A stretch of DNA of 64,000 nucleotides from Marinobacter sp. X15-166B (GCF_001752365.1 NZ_MEIY01000001.1:2535652-2599651), one strand, 5' to 3'; positions 39,848 through 50,142 are shown, numbered from the stretch's first letter. Numbers and translations: made by a program. Notes: generated from the letters alone by a model not told the origin.

Positions 39848-40516
39848 ATGTCAGAAGCGGCTTCAGCCAAACAGGTTCTTTTCGAACCGATATTCAAGAA
39901 CAACCCGATCGCACTGCAGATACTGGGCATATGCTCGGCCCTGGCGGTCACCACCAGCATGAGCGTGACGCTGGTTATGTGCCTCTCGGTCATTGCGGTT
40001 ACCGCCTGTTCTAACCTGGCGGTCTCGCTGGTGCGTGCCCAGATCCCCAACAGTATCCGGATCATCGTACAGATGACCATTATTGCGTCGCTGGTTATTG
40101 TGGTCGACCAGCTGCTCAAAGCCTTTGCCTACGAAATCAGCAAACAGCTGTCGGTCTTCGTCGGGCTGATCATCACCAACTGTATCGTGATGGGGCGCGC
40201 CGAAGGATTTGCCATGCAGAACGGCCCCTGGCTGAGTTTTCTGGATGGCATCGGCAACGGCCTGGGCTATTCGGTCATGCTGATTCTGGTGGCCTTCTTC
40301 CGCGAGCTGCTGGGTGCGGGTTCCCTGTTCGGGTATGCCCTGATGCCGGTGGTGAATGAGGGCGGCTGGTATGTCCCCAATGGCCTGCTGCTGTTGCCAC
40401 CCAGTGCGTTTTTCATCATTGGTCTGGCGATCTGGGCACTGCGCGCGTGGAAACCTGAGCAGGTTGAGGCGCCGGAGTACAAAATGTCCCGTCATACCAC
40501 CAAGGAGGCGTTCTGA
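39848..40516 (+). CDS. nqrD: Na+-translocating NADH:quinone reductase subunit D
   Basis: 222 aa, six helices. The two cysteines that, with NqrE, hold the buried iron centre are visible at C29 (LGICSALAV) and C112 (TNCIVMG). It is related to RnfE. Its last base is the first base of nqrE. Confidence 0.97.
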   Translation: MSEAASAKQVLFEPIFKNNPIALQILGICSALAVTTSMSVTLVMCLSVIAVTACSNLAVSLVRAQIPNSIRIIVQMTIIASLVIVVDQLLKAFAYEISKQLSVFVGLIITNCIVMGRAEGFAMQNGPWLSFLDGIGNGLGYSVMLILVAFFRELLGAGSLFGYALMPVVNEGGWYVPNGLLLLPPSAFFIIGLAIWALRAWKPEQVEAPEYKMSRHTTKEAF

Positions 40517-41124
40517 TGGAACACTATATCAGCCTGCTCCTGAAGGCCGTGTTCGTTGAAAACATGGCGCTGGCCTTCTTTCTGGGCATGTGTACGTTTT
40601 TGGCGATTTCGAAAAAAATTGAAGCCGCCGTCGGGTTGGGCATTGCCGTTATCGTCGTGCTGATGGTAACCGTGCCGGTTAACAACCTGATTTACAACAA
40701 TGTTTTGCGGGAAGGCGCCTTGTCATGGGCGGGCCTGCCCAACATTGATTTGAGCTTCCTGGGGCTGCTGACCTACATCGGTGTGATCGCAGCGCTGGTG
40801 CAGATCATGGAAATGGTGCTGGATAAATACATCCCCGCACTCTATTCCGCCCTGGGTGTGTTTTTGCCACTGATAACAGTGAACTGTGCCATCCTCGGGG
40901 CTTCACTGTTCATGGTCGAGCGTGATTACACGTTTGGCGAGAGTGTGGTGTACGGCTTCGGAGCCGGACTGGGCTGGGCGCTGGCGATCGTAGCATTGGC
41001 CGGAATCCGTGAAAAACTGAAGTACAGCGATGTTCCCGACGGCCTTCAGGGGCTGGGTATCACCTTCATTACGGTTGGTTTGATGTCCTTGGGCTTTATG
41101 TCGTTCTCAGGCATTTCACTCTAA
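40516..41124 (+). CDS. nqrE: Na+-translocating NADH:quinone reductase subunit E
   Basis: 202 aa, six helices, an inverted relative of NqrD and of RnfA. The paired iron-centre cysteines are at C26 (GMCTFLAIS) and C124 (VNCAILGAS). The start shares one base with the nqrD stop. Confidence 0.97.
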   Translation: MEHYISLLLKAVFVENMALAFFLGMCTFLAISKKIEAAVGLGIAVIVVLMVTVPVNNLIYNNVLREGALSWAGLPNIDLSFLGLLTYIGVIAALVQIMEMVLDKYIPALYSALGVFLPLITVNCAILGASLFMVERDYTFGESVVYGFGAGLGWALAIVALAGIREKLKYSDVPDGLQGLGITFITVGLMSLGFMSFSGISL

Positions 41125-41161
41125 CCAACCCGGTGTATCGGACTAACGAAAAGGCGAGATC

Positions 41162-42388
41162 ATGAATACTGAAATTATTCTCGGCGTGGTCATGTTCACC
41201 GTTATCGTGCTGTCGCTGGTAGCAGTTATCCTGGCGGCACGCTCGAAACTGGTCAGTACCGGAAACGTGACTATTGAAATCAATGATGACCCCGAGCACA
41301 CAGTGGTCGCCGAAGCCGGTGGCAAACTGCTGGGTACTCTGGCGAATAGCGGTATCTTTCTGTCCTCCGCCTGTGGCGGCGGGGGCACCTGTGCCCAGTG
41401 CAAGTGCAAGGTGCTGGACGGTGGCGGCGCCATGCTGGCCACCGAGCGCACTCACTTTACCAACCGTGAAGAGAAAGAAGGCTGGCGGCTGGCCTGTCAG
41501 GTCCCGGTAAAACAGGACATGCAGGTGGAAGTGCCGGAAGAGTTCTTCGGGGTGAAGAAGTGGGAGTGCGAGGTCCTGTCCAACCACAACGTGGCGACCT
41601 TCATCAAGGAACTGGTGCTGAAGCTGCCCGAAGGGGAAGAAGTAGATTTCCGCGCGGGTGGTTATGTGCAGCTGGAGTGTGGCCCCTTCGAAATCGATTT
41701 CAAGGAATTCGATATTGAAGAAGAGTTCCACGAAGACTGGGACAAGCACGACATCTGGCGCTATAAGGCCATCAACAAAGAAGAAACCGTGCGCGCCTAC
41801 TCCATGGCGAACTACCCGGAAGAGAAAGGTACCCTCAAGTTCAACATCCGGATCGCCACGCCGCCGCCGGGCACGGACTACCCGCCTGGGATCATGTCCA
41901 GTTACGTGTTTAACCTGAAACCGGGTGACAAGGTAACGGTTATGGGGCCGTTTGGTGAGTTCTTTGCCAAGGATACCGACGCCGAAATGGTGTTTGTGGG
42001 CGGCGGTGCCGGTATGGCGCCGATGCGGTCCCATATTTTCGACCAGATGAAGCGGCTGAAGACCAACCGCAAGGTCAGCTTCTGGTACGGTGCCCGCAGT
42101 GTCCGTGAAATGTTCTACGTCGAAGATTTCGACATGCTGGCCCGGGAAAACGACAACTTTGAGTGGCACGTTGCTCTGTCGGACGCCCTGCCGAGTGATA
42201 ACTGGGAAGGGCCGACCGGATTCATCCACAACGTGTTGTACGAAAACTACCTGAAAGATCATCCGGCTCCGGAAGATTGTGAGTTCTACATGTGCGGACC
42301 GCCCATGATGAACGCCTCGGTCATCAAGATGCTGAAAGATCTTGGCGTGGAAGATGAAAATATCATGCTGGATGACTTTGGAGGGTAA
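41162..42388 (+). CDS. nqrF: Na+-translocating NADH:quinone reductase subunit F
   Basis: 408 aa. An N-terminal helix (about 4-26) is followed by a 2Fe-2S domain with cysteines 71, 77, 80 and 112, then FAD and NADH domains ([11 protein letters not shown] for [14 protein letters not shown] and CGPPMMN for NADH). NqrF is the NADH entry subunit on the cytoplasmic face. It closes the structural gene set. Confidence 0.97.
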   Translation: MNTEIILGVVMFTVIVLSLVAVILAARSKLVSTGNVTIEINDDPEHTVVAEAGGKLLGTLANSGIFLSSACGGGGTCAQCKCKVLDGGGAMLATERTHFTNREEKEGWRLACQVPVKQDMQVEVPEEFFGVKKWECEVLSNHNVATFIKELVLKLPEGEEVDFRAGGYVQLECGPFEIDFKEFDIEEEFHEDWDKHDIWRYKAINKEETVRAYSMANYPEEKGTLKFNIRIATPPPGTDYPPGIMSSYVFNLKPGDKVTVMGPFGEFFAKDTDAEMVFVGGGAGMAPMRSHIFDQMKRLKTNRKVSFWYGARSVREMFYVEDFDMLARENDNFEWHVALSDALPSDNWEGPTGFIHNVLYENYLKDHPAPEDCEFYMCGPPMMNASVIKMLKDLGVEDENIMLDDFGG

Positions 42389-42397
42389 TCGGTCCAG

Positions 42398-43447
42398 ATG
42401 ACATCCTGCATGTTACGGCCCGCCCGGGCAGTGATCACCAGCGCCGTGATGGCGCTGGTGATTGCAGCCCTGGCGGGTTGTTCGTTTGAGCCAGAACAAC
42501 AAATCTGGGAGATCTCCGGGCCGGTTTTTGGCACCAGCTACCATGTTAAAGTGGTGCTGCCGGAGGACACCGATCAGCTGGCAGCACTGGCTGAAGGAAT
42601 TGACGCGGCACTGGCACGGGTCGACGCGTCCATGTCGACCTGGCGTCCGGATTCCGAACTGTCCCGTTTCAACAATGCCGCCGACCAAAGCCAGTGGTTC
42701 GCCATATCAACGCCCCTGTACGAGGTGCTGAGCGCATCCTTGCAGTTGTCGGAGTTCAGTGGCGGCAGCTTTGATATCACCGTCGGTCCGGTGGTCAACC
42801 TGTGGGGCTTCGGGCCCGAGGCGACACCCGAGACGGTGCCCGAGCCGGCGCTGCTGGCCGAACGTATGGCGCAAACCGGCTACCGCCATATTGAGTTGCG
42901 GGCCGATCCGCCCGCGGTTCGTACCAGCGTGCCGCAGTATCTGGACCTGTCGGCCATCGCCAAGGGGTATGGAACCGATGCGGTGGCGCGCTATCTAACC
43001 GACGCGGGTATCGAATCCTTTCTGGTGGAAGTGGGGGGCGAAATCAGCGCTCGCGGGCGCAAGCCCGGTGGTGACGCCTGGCGACTGGCGATTGAGGAGC
43101 CGGTAAGCGATGCACGCCGGATCAACCGCATCGTGGCCCTGGATGGTCAGGCCATGGCCACCTCGGGTGACTATCGGAACTATTACGAATCGGAAGGCAA
43201 GCGTTATTCCCATACAATAGATCCATCGACTGGAAAACCCGTCAGTCACACGCTCGCCTCGGTGACCGTTATTGCGGAGAGCGCCATGCTGGCCGATGGG
43301 TACGCCACCGCCTTTACGGTGCTCGGCTACGAACAATCTCGGGCCCTGGCGACCAGGGAAAACATGGCGGTTTATTTTATTGTGCGCGAAGAGGACGGGT
43401 TTGCTGCTTACCACACACCGGCGTTTTCCTCTTTTTTGACCGAATAG
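42398..43447 (+). CDS. apbE: FAD:protein FMN transferase ApbE (lipoprotein)
   Basis: 349 aa with a lipobox ending in C28 (ALAGC). ApbE family blocks are seen: FGTSYHVKV, DASMSTWRPDSELSRFN, GGSFDITVGPVVNLWGFG, SAIAKGYGTDAVA and SHTIDPSTGKPVSH. It moves FMN from FAD onto the threonines of NqrB and NqrC in the periplasm. It starts ten bases after nqrF, so it is part of the operon. Confidence 0.95.
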   Translation: MTSCMLRPARAVITSAVMALVIAALAGCSFEPEQQIWEISGPVFGTSYHVKVVLPEDTDQLAALAEGIDAALARVDASMSTWRPDSELSRFNNAADQSQWFAISTPLYEVLSASLQLSEFSGGSFDITVGPVVNLWGFGPEATPETVPEPALLAERMAQTGYRHIELRADPPAVRTSVPQYLDLSAIAKGYGTDAVARYLTDAGIESFLVEVGGEISARGRKPGGDAWRLAIEEPVSDARRINRIVALDGQAMATSGDYRNYYESEGKRYSHTIDPSTGKPVSHTLASVTVIAESAMLADGYATAFTVLGYEQSRALATRENMAVYFIVREEDGFAAYHTPAFSSFLTE

Positions 43448-43470
43448 TAAAGCGAACGGGAGACAGACAA

Positions 43471-43719
43471 ATGGGTGTCTTTTTATTGGTGTTTGTGATT
43501 GTCGGCGTGTTGCTGGCCGCCATGTCCATTGGCGTTATCTTCGGTGGCAAGCCGATCGCCGGAACCTGCGGTGGCATCGGCGCGCTGGGGCTGGACGGAG
43601 CCTGCGACATTTGTGGCGGTGATACCCGCAAGTGTGAAGAAGAAAATCAGCGCCTTGCCGGCGAGGGCAAGACTGCAGAACTGCTGGCTTATGATGCAAC
43701 CGCGGCAGATCGTCGCTAG
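43471..43719 (+). CDS. nqrM: NQR maturation factor NqrM (DUF539)
   Basis: 82 aa. One membrane helix (about 3-24) is followed by the cysteine-rich part with C33, C45, C48 and C55 (CDICGGDTRKC). NqrM is known to be needed for placing the iron centre between NqrD and NqrE. Its position right after apbE is the usual arrangement. Confidence 0.94.
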   Translation: MGVFLLVFVIVGVLLAAMSIGVIFGGKPIAGTCGGIGALGLDGACDICGGDTRKCEEENQRLAGEGKTAELLAYDATAADRR

Positions 43720-43735
43720 GCCGATCCGTTAATCC

Positions 43736-43759
43736 GGCAGGAATGGTGGCATTCCTGCC
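43736..43759. terminator. Hairpin after nqrM, lacking a U-tract
   Basis: A perfect 10-base inverted repeat, GGCAGGAATG / CATTCCTGCC with loop GTGG, lies 16 bases after the nqrM stop. No T run follows, so it may be a weak or factor-dependent terminator, or an mRNA end stabiliser. Confidence 0.5.
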
Positions 43760-43812
43760 CGGCAAGTCACTGTGTAGTCGTCCAATGACGCAGATAGGGA
43801 GTTACTGCAGGC

Positions 43813-45204
43813 ATGGCAGAACATCATTACGACGTGGTCGTGATAGGGGCTGGCCCCTCCGGCGAGGGCGCAGCCATGAATGCGACCAAAAGTGGCAAGC
43901 GTGTGGCCATTATTGAGGACAAGCCGACCGTTGGCGGCAACTGCACCCATTGGGGCACCATTCCGTCCAAGGCACTGCGCCACTCCGTCAAACAGATCAT
44001 TACCTTCAACACCAATCAGATGTTCCGGGACATCGGCGAACCACGGTGGTTCTCGTTTCCCCAGGTGCTGCAAAGTGCGCAGAAGGTCATCGGCAAGCAG
44101 GTCAAGCTGCGTACCCAGTTTTACGCCCGTAACCGGGTGGATCTGATCCGTGGCCGCGCCCATTTTCTGGACGCCAACCGGATCGAAGTCCGCGGCGGAA
44201 AAACCGACGATATCCTGCACGCCAAGACCATTGTGGTGGCGACCGGTTCCCGGCCGTACCAACCCGCCGACGTCAACTTTCGCCATCGGCGGATCTATAA
44301 CAGCGACACCATCCTCAACTTGTCCCACACTCCGCGGACTCTGATCATCTACGGCGCGGGGGTCATCGGGTCCGAATACGCGTCGATCTTTTCGGGCCTG
44401 GGGGTCAAAGTGGATTTGATCAACCCCGGCAGCCGTCTGCTGTCGTTTCTGGATGACGAGATTTCCGATGCCCTCAGTTACCATCTCAGGAACAATGGGG
44501 TGCTGGTGCGCCACAATGAGGAATACGAATCGGTAGTGGGCGACGACCATGGGGTGGTGCTGTCGTTGCGTTCGGGTAAAAAGATTCGTGCCGACGCCTT
44601 TTTGTGGTGTAACGGCCGGACCGGCAATACGGACAGTCTTGGCCTGGAAAACGTGGGGCTGGAGCCCAACAGCCGGGGGCAGTTGCCCGTGGACGAGCAT
44701 TACCGCACCGAAGTGCCCAATATCTACGCGGTGGGTGACGTCATCGGCTGGCCCAGCCTGGCCAGTGCGGCCTACGATCAGGGGCGTTCTGCGGCCTCGG
44801 ATATTGTCAGTGATGACTATTTCCGGTTTGTGTCGGATGTGCCAACCGGTATTTATACCATTCCTGAGATCAGTTCGGTCGGTCGCACCGAACGGGAACT
44901 GACCGAAGCCAAGGTGCCTTATGAAGTCGGGCAGGCGTTTTTCAAGGATCTGGCGCGCGCCCAGATTACCAACGAAGCGGTGGGCATGCTGAAGATTTTG
45001 TTCCACCGGGAAACCCGCGAAATTCTGGGGATCCATTGCTTTGGTGACCAGGCGGCTGAAATCGTGCACATCGGCCAGGCCATCATGAATCAGCCGGGTG
45101 AGGCGAACTCCCTCAATTACTTTATCAACACCACGTTCAATTACCCCACCATGGCGGAAGCCTATCGGGTGGCGGCTCTTAACGGTCTGAACCGTATTTT
45201 CTGA
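43813..45204 (+). CDS. sthA: Soluble pyridine nucleotide transhydrogenase SthA
   Basis: 463 aa flavoprotein disulfide-reductase fold. FAD motif [11 protein letters not shown] lies near residue 12, and the SthA-type block [18 protein letters not shown] has lost the second redox cysteine of the wider family, as expected. NAD-binding [15 protein letters not shown] and C-terminal [20 protein letters not shown] are present. SthA moves electrons between NADPH and NADH in the cytoplasm. Its place after the NQR genes makes sense for redox balance. Confidence 0.95.
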   Translation: MAEHHYDVVVIGAGPSGEGAAMNATKSGKRVAIIEDKPTVGGNCTHWGTIPSKALRHSVKQIITFNTNQMFRDIGEPRWFSFPQVLQSAQKVIGKQVKLRTQFYARNRVDLIRGRAHFLDANRIEVRGGKTDDILHAKTIVVATGSRPYQPADVNFRHRRIYNSDTILNLSHTPRTLIIYGAGVIGSEYASIFSGLGVKVDLINPGSRLLSFLDDEISDALSYHLRNNGVLVRHNEEYESVVGDDHGVVLSLRSGKKIRADAFLWCNGRTGNTDSLGLENVGLEPNSRGQLPVDEHYRTEVPNIYAVGDVIGWPSLASAAYDQGRSAASDIVSDDYFRFVSDVPTGIYTIPEISSVGRTERELTEAKVPYEVGQAFFKDLARAQITNEAVGMLKILFHRETREILGIHCFGDQAAEIVHIGQAIMNQPGEANSLNYFINTTFNYPTMAEAYRVAALNGLNRIF

Positions 45205-45215
45205 GACCCGGTGTG

Positions 45216-45236
45216 CCGCCCGCACACTGCGGGCGG
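45216..45236. terminator. Hairpin between convergent sthA and gdpD genes
   Basis: CCGCCCGCA / TGCGGGCGG forms a perfect 9-base stem with a three-base loop in the 47-base gap between convergent genes. No U-tract follows on either strand. Confidence 0.5.
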
Positions 45237-45251
45237 TCGCCGCGCACGGTA

Positions 45252-46055
45252 TTATTCCTGCCGGGTGGCGGCGGCAATTTCCGCCGCACTCAATCCGGGG
45301 TCGTCCGCAGGACGTGGCAATTGGGGTGCCCGGGCGCGGTTGTCGAAATACATCTTTGTGCTGGTAGGGAAGTCGGTAATGATGCTGTCGACGCCCTGAC
45401 GTTCCAGCTCCAGCATGTCGTGGATGCGGTTGACGGTCCACACCGACACATGCATCCCGCGCCGGTGGGCCTCTTCCACCAGGGCGGCGGAGCAGATTTT
45501 CCAGTTCAGGCACAGGTAGTCGCACTGCAGCCGGATGGCGGCCGTGGTGGCTTTTGGAAAGCGCCGCTCGACCACCAGACCCCGGCGGATTCGGCGATCC
45601 CGGCGCTGGATCTCCTGCAAAAACCAGGCATCGCTTGAGGTCACCACCACGCGGTCGTACAGGTTTTCCCGCTGGATCAGTTCGGTCACGCGGTTGCCCA
45701 GTACGTTGAGGCGGGCCCGGCTGTCGGTTTTCACCTCCAGTTGCAGGCTTTCGCAGTCCGGGCAGGCCGCCAGCACATCCGTGAGGCTTGGTATGGTGGT
45801 CACCCGGGGCCAGGTGGTGGTGTTGCGCCGGGCGTCCATGCCGCGGAGTTCTGCGGCGGTGTAGTCGGCGGCTTTGCCGGCCTGACCGGTGGTGCGTTCC
45901 AGAGTCAGATCGTGCAGCACCATCGGCACGCCGTCCTTCGACAGCACCAGGTCCAGTTCGAAATGGCGAATGCCGTGGCGATAGGCATGCTCGAAACCGG
46001 CCAGAGTGTTCTCCGGGGCTTCACCCTTGGCGCCACGGTGTCCGTATATAATCAT
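45252..46055 (-). CDS. Glycerophosphodiester phosphodiesterase
   Basis: 267 aa, no signal peptide, so cytoplasmic (UgpQ-like). Active-site parts are IYGHRGAKGEAPENTLAGF (H6, R7), ELDLVLSKDGVPMVLHD and the LEVKTDS segment. It splits glycerophosphodiesters to glycerol-3-phosphate and an alcohol. Its ATG overlaps the stop of the DAHP synthase gene upstream (ATGA), an unusual partner. Confidence 0.92.
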   Translation of the reverse strand: MIIYGHRGAKGEAPENTLAGFEHAYRHGIRHFELDLVLSKDGVPMVLHDLTLERTTGQAGKAADYTAAELRGMDARRNTTTWPRVTTIPSLTDVLAACPDCESLQLEVKTDSRARLNVLGNRVTELIQRENLYDRVVVTSSDAWFLQEIQRRDRRIRRGLVVERRFPKATTAAIRLQCDYLCLNWKICSAALVEEAHRRGMHVSVWTVNRIHDMLELERQGVDSIITDFPTSTKMYFDNRARAPQLPRPADDPGLSAAEIAAATRQE

Positions 46056-47188
46056 TTAGCGTGCGGTTCCTGACGGGGGTGTTGGCGGTTGTAGATTTGC
46101 TGGCGTTTCTTCCAGGTGTCGTGGCATAACTGGATGTCCTCCAGATAGGCGGGCAACTCCTCCATCAGCAGCGCCTGGGGGCCATCCACCAGCGCCTTTT
46201 CGGGTTGGGGGTGAAAGTCGACCAGCACCATGTTGGCGCCGGCAATCACCCCTTGCGCGGTGGTGTGCATGACATCCAGAATGCCATCCGGGGCCCCGGC
46301 GCGGGTGCCGACCGAGTGGGAAGGGTCGACACATACCGGCATGCGGGTCAGACGTTTGACCACGGGCACGTGGGCGAAGTCCACCATGTTGCGGTGCGGC
46401 TGGCCGGCTTCGGTCTTCATGCCCCGCAGGCAGAAAATGACGTTGGCGTTGCCTTCACTCGCCAGGTATTCGGCGGCGTTCAGGGACTCGTTCAGGGTAA
46501 TGCCAAAGCCACGCTTGAGCAGTACCGGGTAAGTGCGCTGACGGCCAATGGCTTTGAGCAGTTCAAAGTTCTGGGTGTTGCGGGTGCCCACTTGCAACAT
46601 GACCCCGGTAGGCCGTCCGAGTTTTTCCAGGCATTCGTCGATTTCTTCGATGTGACATTCATGGGTGATTTCCATGGCGATCACCTTGAGCCCGTACTTG
46701 CCCGCTTTTTCGAACACCCACGGCAGGCAGCCTTTGCCGTGCCCCTGAAACGAATAGGGGTTGGTGCGGGGCTTGTACGCGCCCATGCGGGTGCATTGCT
46801 GGCCGTGGGCCTGCAACGCCTTCATCATGGTTTCCACATGCTCGGGCACATCGACGGCGCACAGGCCGGCAAACACGTTGAGGTTGTGCTGATCAAAGGT
46901 GACACCGTTGTAGGTGAATCCGTTCTGGCGCATGGTGTCGTGGTGACGGCCAAGAATCCGATAGTCTTCGGAAATGCGCACCACACGCTCCACCGCTGGC
47001 AGCGCCGCAATTTCATTCTCATCGACCGGTTTGGTGTCCCCCAGCAGATAGATTTCGGTCAACCTCTGACTGACGCCCTGAACCTCGTGAATGCGGATGG
47101 ATACCCCGGGCAGGTTTTCGAGAAAATCCAGGGTGTGGCGGTAGGCTTCACTCTCTAGCGAGGTGTTGGGGTGAAGAATGGCTAGCAT
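46052..47188 (-). CDS. 3-deoxy-7-phosphoheptulonate (DAHP) synthase, type I-beta
   Basis: 378 aa. An N-terminal ferredoxin-like domain of about 90 residues (MLAILHPNTSLESEAYRHTL) precedes a barrel of the I-beta/KDO8P group: AGLCAVD, GAYKPRTNPYSFQGHG, QVGTRNTQNFELLKAIG, PVLLKRGFGITLNE and VDPSHSVGTR. It makes DAHP from PEP and erythrose-4-phosphate, the first shikimate-pathway step. The transaldolase close by on the same strand also uses erythrose-4-phosphate. Confidence 0.9.
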   Translation of the reverse strand: MLAILHPNTSLESEAYRHTLDFLENLPGVSIRIHEVQGVSQRLTEIYLLGDTKPVDENEIAALPAVERVVRISEDYRILGRHHDTMRQNGFTYNGVTFDQHNLNVFAGLCAVDVPEHVETMMKALQAHGQQCTRMGAYKPRTNPYSFQGHGKGCLPWVFEKAGKYGLKVIAMEITHECHIEEIDECLEKLGRPTGVMLQVGTRNTQNFELLKAIGRQRTYPVLLKRGFGITLNESLNAAEYLASEGNANVIFCLRGMKTEAGQPHRNMVDFAHVPVVKRLTRMPVCVDPSHSVGTRAGAPDGILDVMHTTAQGVIAGANMVLVDFHPQPEKALVDGPQALLMEELPAYLEDIQLCHDTWKKRQQIYNRQHPRQEPHAK

Positions 47189-47199
47189 CAGCGGCTCCT

Positions 47200-47661
47200 T
47201 CAGACGGTTCCGGCCTGCCCGGCGTTGTGGCGGGCGAGGATGTATTCCCGGTGGTTAAGATGCAGTAATTCGGCAATTCTGCGAATAAGATGTTCCTCGT
47301 ATTTGTCGATGCGGCCGTCGGCAAAAGCGACCTGCCAGATATGGGTCAGCAGGGTCAGCTTGGCGGCCTGATCAAAGTGCTCGTTGATCAGGCCGGTAAA
47401 CTGGTAGAGCGAGGTGGCGTCCCGGGCCCCGGCCATGGCGTCGTCGAGAATGGCTTTGGCCTCAGCGGCGGTCACCTGGTGGATTTTGGTCGCACACTCC
47501 ACAATGGTGGCCAACTCCCTGGGGTCCGCCTGTTGGTCGATGTACGCGAGTTGTACCATCAGCGCCGTGGCGGCGACGGCAATCTGATGCTTGTCGGGCG
47601 CCGCAGCGGGGGCGTTTGCCCCTGCGCGTTGATCAAACAATGCTTTCAGTTGTTTCAGCAT
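47200..47661 (-). CDS. TerB-like domain protein
   Basis: 153 aa, all-helical and soluble. The C-terminal part (VAFADGRIDKYEEHLIRRIAELLHL) carries the acidic DGxxDxxE pattern of TerB-like proteins, and an earlier AYIDQQADPRELATI resembles a first copy. Members bind metal in some cases; the cellular role is unknown. It lies between transaldolase and DAHP synthase on the same strand. Confidence 0.78.
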   Translation of the reverse strand: MLKQLKALFDQRAGANAPAAAPDKHQIAVAATALMVQLAYIDQQADPRELATIVECATKIHQVTAAEAKAILDDAMAGARDATSLYQFTGLINEHFDQAAKLTLLTHIWQVAFADGRIDKYEEHLIRRIAELLHLNHREYILARHNAGQAGTV

Positions 47662-47693
47662 ACCGTCCCAAACCGCTCTCGATAACTCGTTCG

Positions 47694-48659
47694 TCAGCCC
47701 ATTTTGGCCATGCGCTGGAGCTGCTTTTCCAGGGAGACCTGATCGGCTGCGAACCGGCGAATACCTTCGGCCAGTTTCTCGGTGGCCATGGCGTCTGCAT
47801 TGGATTCCCAGCGGAATCGGGCTTCGCTGACCTCGAAGGGTTGATCCGCACTGCTGGCCTGTTCCGCGGACAGGCGGCGGCGCAGCGAACCACGGTCGTT
47901 CTGCAACTCTGCCAATAAGTCCGGGCTGATGGTCAGCCGGTCACAGCCCGCCAGCATTTCGATCTCGCCCAGATTCCGAAAACTGGCGCCCATCACCACC
48001 GTATCGAACCCGTTGGCCTTGTAAAAATTATAGATGCGGGTCACGGATTGCACACCCGGATCTTCCGCCGCGGGGTAGGAGGAGCGTCCGCTGTTGGCCA
48101 GGTGCCAGTCCAGAATCCGGCCCACGAAGGGGGAAATCAGGAACACCCCGGCCTCGGCACAGGCCGCCGCCTGAACGAAGGAAAACAGCAGCGTCAGATT
48201 GCAGCGGATGCCTTCTTTCTCCAGCTGCTCGGCGGCGCGGATGCCTTCCCAGGTAGAGGCGATCTTGATCAGCACCCGGCTGGTATCCATGCCGCGCTGG
48301 TCATAGAGTTCAATCAGCCGGCGCGCCCGGCTCAGGGTGGCCTCGGTATCGAACGACAGCCGTGCGTCCACTTCAGTGGACACCACTCCGGGAATCAGCT
48401 GCAGTATTTCTTCTCCGGCCCGCACCGCCAGCATGTCGGTGGCGTAGGCCAGTTGTTCGGCGCTGGAGCCGGCGGTTGACAGGGCGTCGCTGATTGCCGC
48501 GTCCAGCATGGGACGGTAGCGGTCAGAGGCAGCGGCTTTCAGCAACAGGGAGGGGTTGGTGGTGGCGTCCTGTGGGCGCCACTGGGCGATTGCGTCCAGA
48601 TCGCCGGTATCGGCAACCACGGTGGTCATGGATTTGAGCTGTTCAAGCTTGTTGGTCAT
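47694..48659 (-). CDS. tal: Transaldolase
   Basis: 321 aa from the ATG at 48659, preceded by AGGA; the frame extends upstream without similarity. It is a TalB-type enzyme with [13 protein letters not shown] and the Schiff-base lysine K132 in [13 protein letters not shown]. It moves a dihydroxyacetone unit between sedoheptulose-7-phosphate and glyceraldehyde-3-phosphate in the pentose phosphate pathway. Confidence 0.95.
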   Translation of the reverse strand: MTNKLEQLKSMTTVVADTGDLDAIAQWRPQDATTNPSLLLKAAASDRYRPMLDAAISDALSTAGSSAEQLAYATDMLAVRAGEEILQLIPGVVSTEVDARLSFDTEATLSRARRLIELYDQRGMDTSRVLIKIASTWEGIRAAEQLEKEGIRCNLTLLFSFVQAAACAEAGVFLISPFVGRILDWHLANSGRSSYPAAEDPGVQSVTRIYNFYKANGFDTVVMGASFRNLGEIEMLAGCDRLTISPDLLAELQNDRGSLRRRLSAEQASSADQPFEVSEARFRWESNADAMATEKLAEGIRRFAADQVSLEKQLQRMAKMG

Positions 48660-48767
48660 GCGTCCTGTCGTCCTGATCGGATTGAATTGAATGATAGGGT
48701 CTGGCCGCTGCAAGGCCTGCTTCTACCATAACCGGCGACCGGGACCGGGACAAGAACGATGGCAATC

Positions 48768-49817
48768 TCACTCCGCCGGTGCGCGTTCCGGCGGTTGTTC
48801 CGGCACCAACGCCAGCGCGGCTTCGATCACTTCAACGCCGGCGCCGGGCCGGTAAGCGTTCTCGCTGATGTGGCGCCGGTATTGCCGGCCCCCGGGGCGA
48901 CCGTGAAACAACCCCAGGAGGTGGCGGCTGATGTGCCCCAGATACACCCCCCGTGCCAGCTCGGATTCAATAAACGGCATCATCCTCCGCAGGGCTTCAT
49001 GGCGACTGGCCACAGGGGCCGGCTCGCCGAACAGCTGCGGGTCGACCCGGGTCAGCAACCAGGGGTTGTGATAGGCCTCACGCCCCAGCATCACACCGTC
49101 GGTATGCAGCAGATGTTGATGGCACTCTTCCATGCTTTTGATGCCGCCGTTGATGATGATTTCCAGGTGGGGGTAGCGCGTCTTGAGACGGTAGACCCAA
49201 TCGTACTTGAGCGGTGGCACGTCCCGGTTCTCTTTCGGGCTCAGGCCTTCAAGGATGGCGATGCGGGCGTGCACCACAAAGGTGCGGCAGCCGGCGGCGG
49301 CCACTTTCTCGACAAATTCACACAACTGATCCCAGGATTCGCGCCCGTTGATGCCAATGCGGTGCTTGACCGTCACCGGTAGGGCGGTGGAGTCGCGCAT
49401 GGCCCGCACGCCCTCGGCGACCAGGTCAGGGTGGGCCATCAGGCAGGCACCAATCATATTGTTCTGCACCCGGTCACTGGGGCAACCCACGTTCAGGTTG
49501 ACCTCGTCGAACCCATACTGCTCCGCCAGCCGGGCGCACTGGGCCAATTCCGCCGGATTGCTGCCCCCCAGCTGCAACGCCAGCGGGTATTCCGCCTCGT
49601 TGTGGCGCAAAAACCGGGCGGTATCGCCGTGAATCAACGCGCCGGTGGTGATCATCTCGGTGTACAGCAAGGTGTGGCGGCTGAGCTGGCGAGCCAGGTA
49701 GCGGTAATGGCTGGTGGTCCAGTCCATCATCGGTGCCACACAGAAGCGGCGCGAGGGCTCTATAGTGTTCGGCAGGGCTGGGACAGGAGTATCGGCTGAG
49801 TGGGCTTGCTCGGTCAT
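48768..49817 (-). CDS. dusA: tRNA-dihydrouridine(20/20a) synthase DusA
   Basis: 349 aa. It has the FMN-binding opening RRFCVAPMMDWTTSHYRYL, catalytic C112 in LNVGCPSDRVQNN, and the DusA-type VHARIAILEGLSPKENRDVPPL and GGIKSMEECHQHL. It reduces uridine in the D-loop of tRNA using NADPH. It is divergent from the chemoreceptor gene. Confidence 0.94.
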   Translation of the reverse strand: MTEQAHSADTPVPALPNTIEPSRRFCVAPMMDWTTSHYRYLARQLSRHTLLYTEMITTGALIHGDTARFLRHNEAEYPLALQLGGSNPAELAQCARLAEQYGFDEVNLNVGCPSDRVQNNMIGACLMAHPDLVAEGVRAMRDSTALPVTVKHRIGINGRESWDQLCEFVEKVAAAGCRTFVVHARIAILEGLSPKENRDVPPLKYDWVYRLKTRYPHLEIIINGGIKSMEECHQHLLHTDGVMLGREAYHNPWLLTRVDPQLFGEPAPVASRHEALRRMMPFIESELARGVYLGHISRHLLGLFHGRPGGRQYRRHISENAYRPGAGVEVIEAALALVPEQPPERAPAE

Positions 49818-50142
49818 TACGTGCTCAAGTTCAAAAAGGATTCGGCACCAGTTTATCAGGAAGACAGGGGGCGTGGCTGTAGGGCATTGGCGAAGATTGT
49901 GGTCACCTCAATATCATCCAGGTGCACCGCCGCCAGTGCGGTGTGTTATCCGCATCATGGCGTATGTGAACGTCCAGCAATCAATCGTTACGAGAAGCCA
50001 CTGGTATCCCGCTCTGAAATTCGCCTTAATGCAGACATAACTACAATACCGACCTCTGCCTGTTCGGCTCTGGACCCTCGTTGACCCCCTGTCCAATCAC
50101 CGATACGGCGCAGACGGTCCTCAATTGAGTCTGAGAAACCCT
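49818..50142. other. Divergent intergenic region between dusA and the chemoreceptor gene
   Basis: 325 bases without a supported gene. A short frame at 49800-50084 has no family resemblance and no ribosome site. No convincing sigma28 (FliA) box was found ahead of the chemoreceptor; CCGAC at about 50041-50052 is the closest and is not adequate. Confidence 0.4.

Noticed and set aside
43729..45525. A 598-codon minus-strand open frame
   Set aside because: It lies opposite sthA and has His/Gly/Arg-rich shadow composition with no family resemblance.
49800..50084. A 94-codon frame between dusA and the chemoreceptor
   Set aside because: No ribosome site, no family resemblance, and it overlaps the start of dusA.
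49950..50142. A FliA (sigma28) promoter before the chemoreceptor
   Set aside because: CCGAC occurs but neither the GCCGATAA element nor a TAAA box at the right spacing was found.
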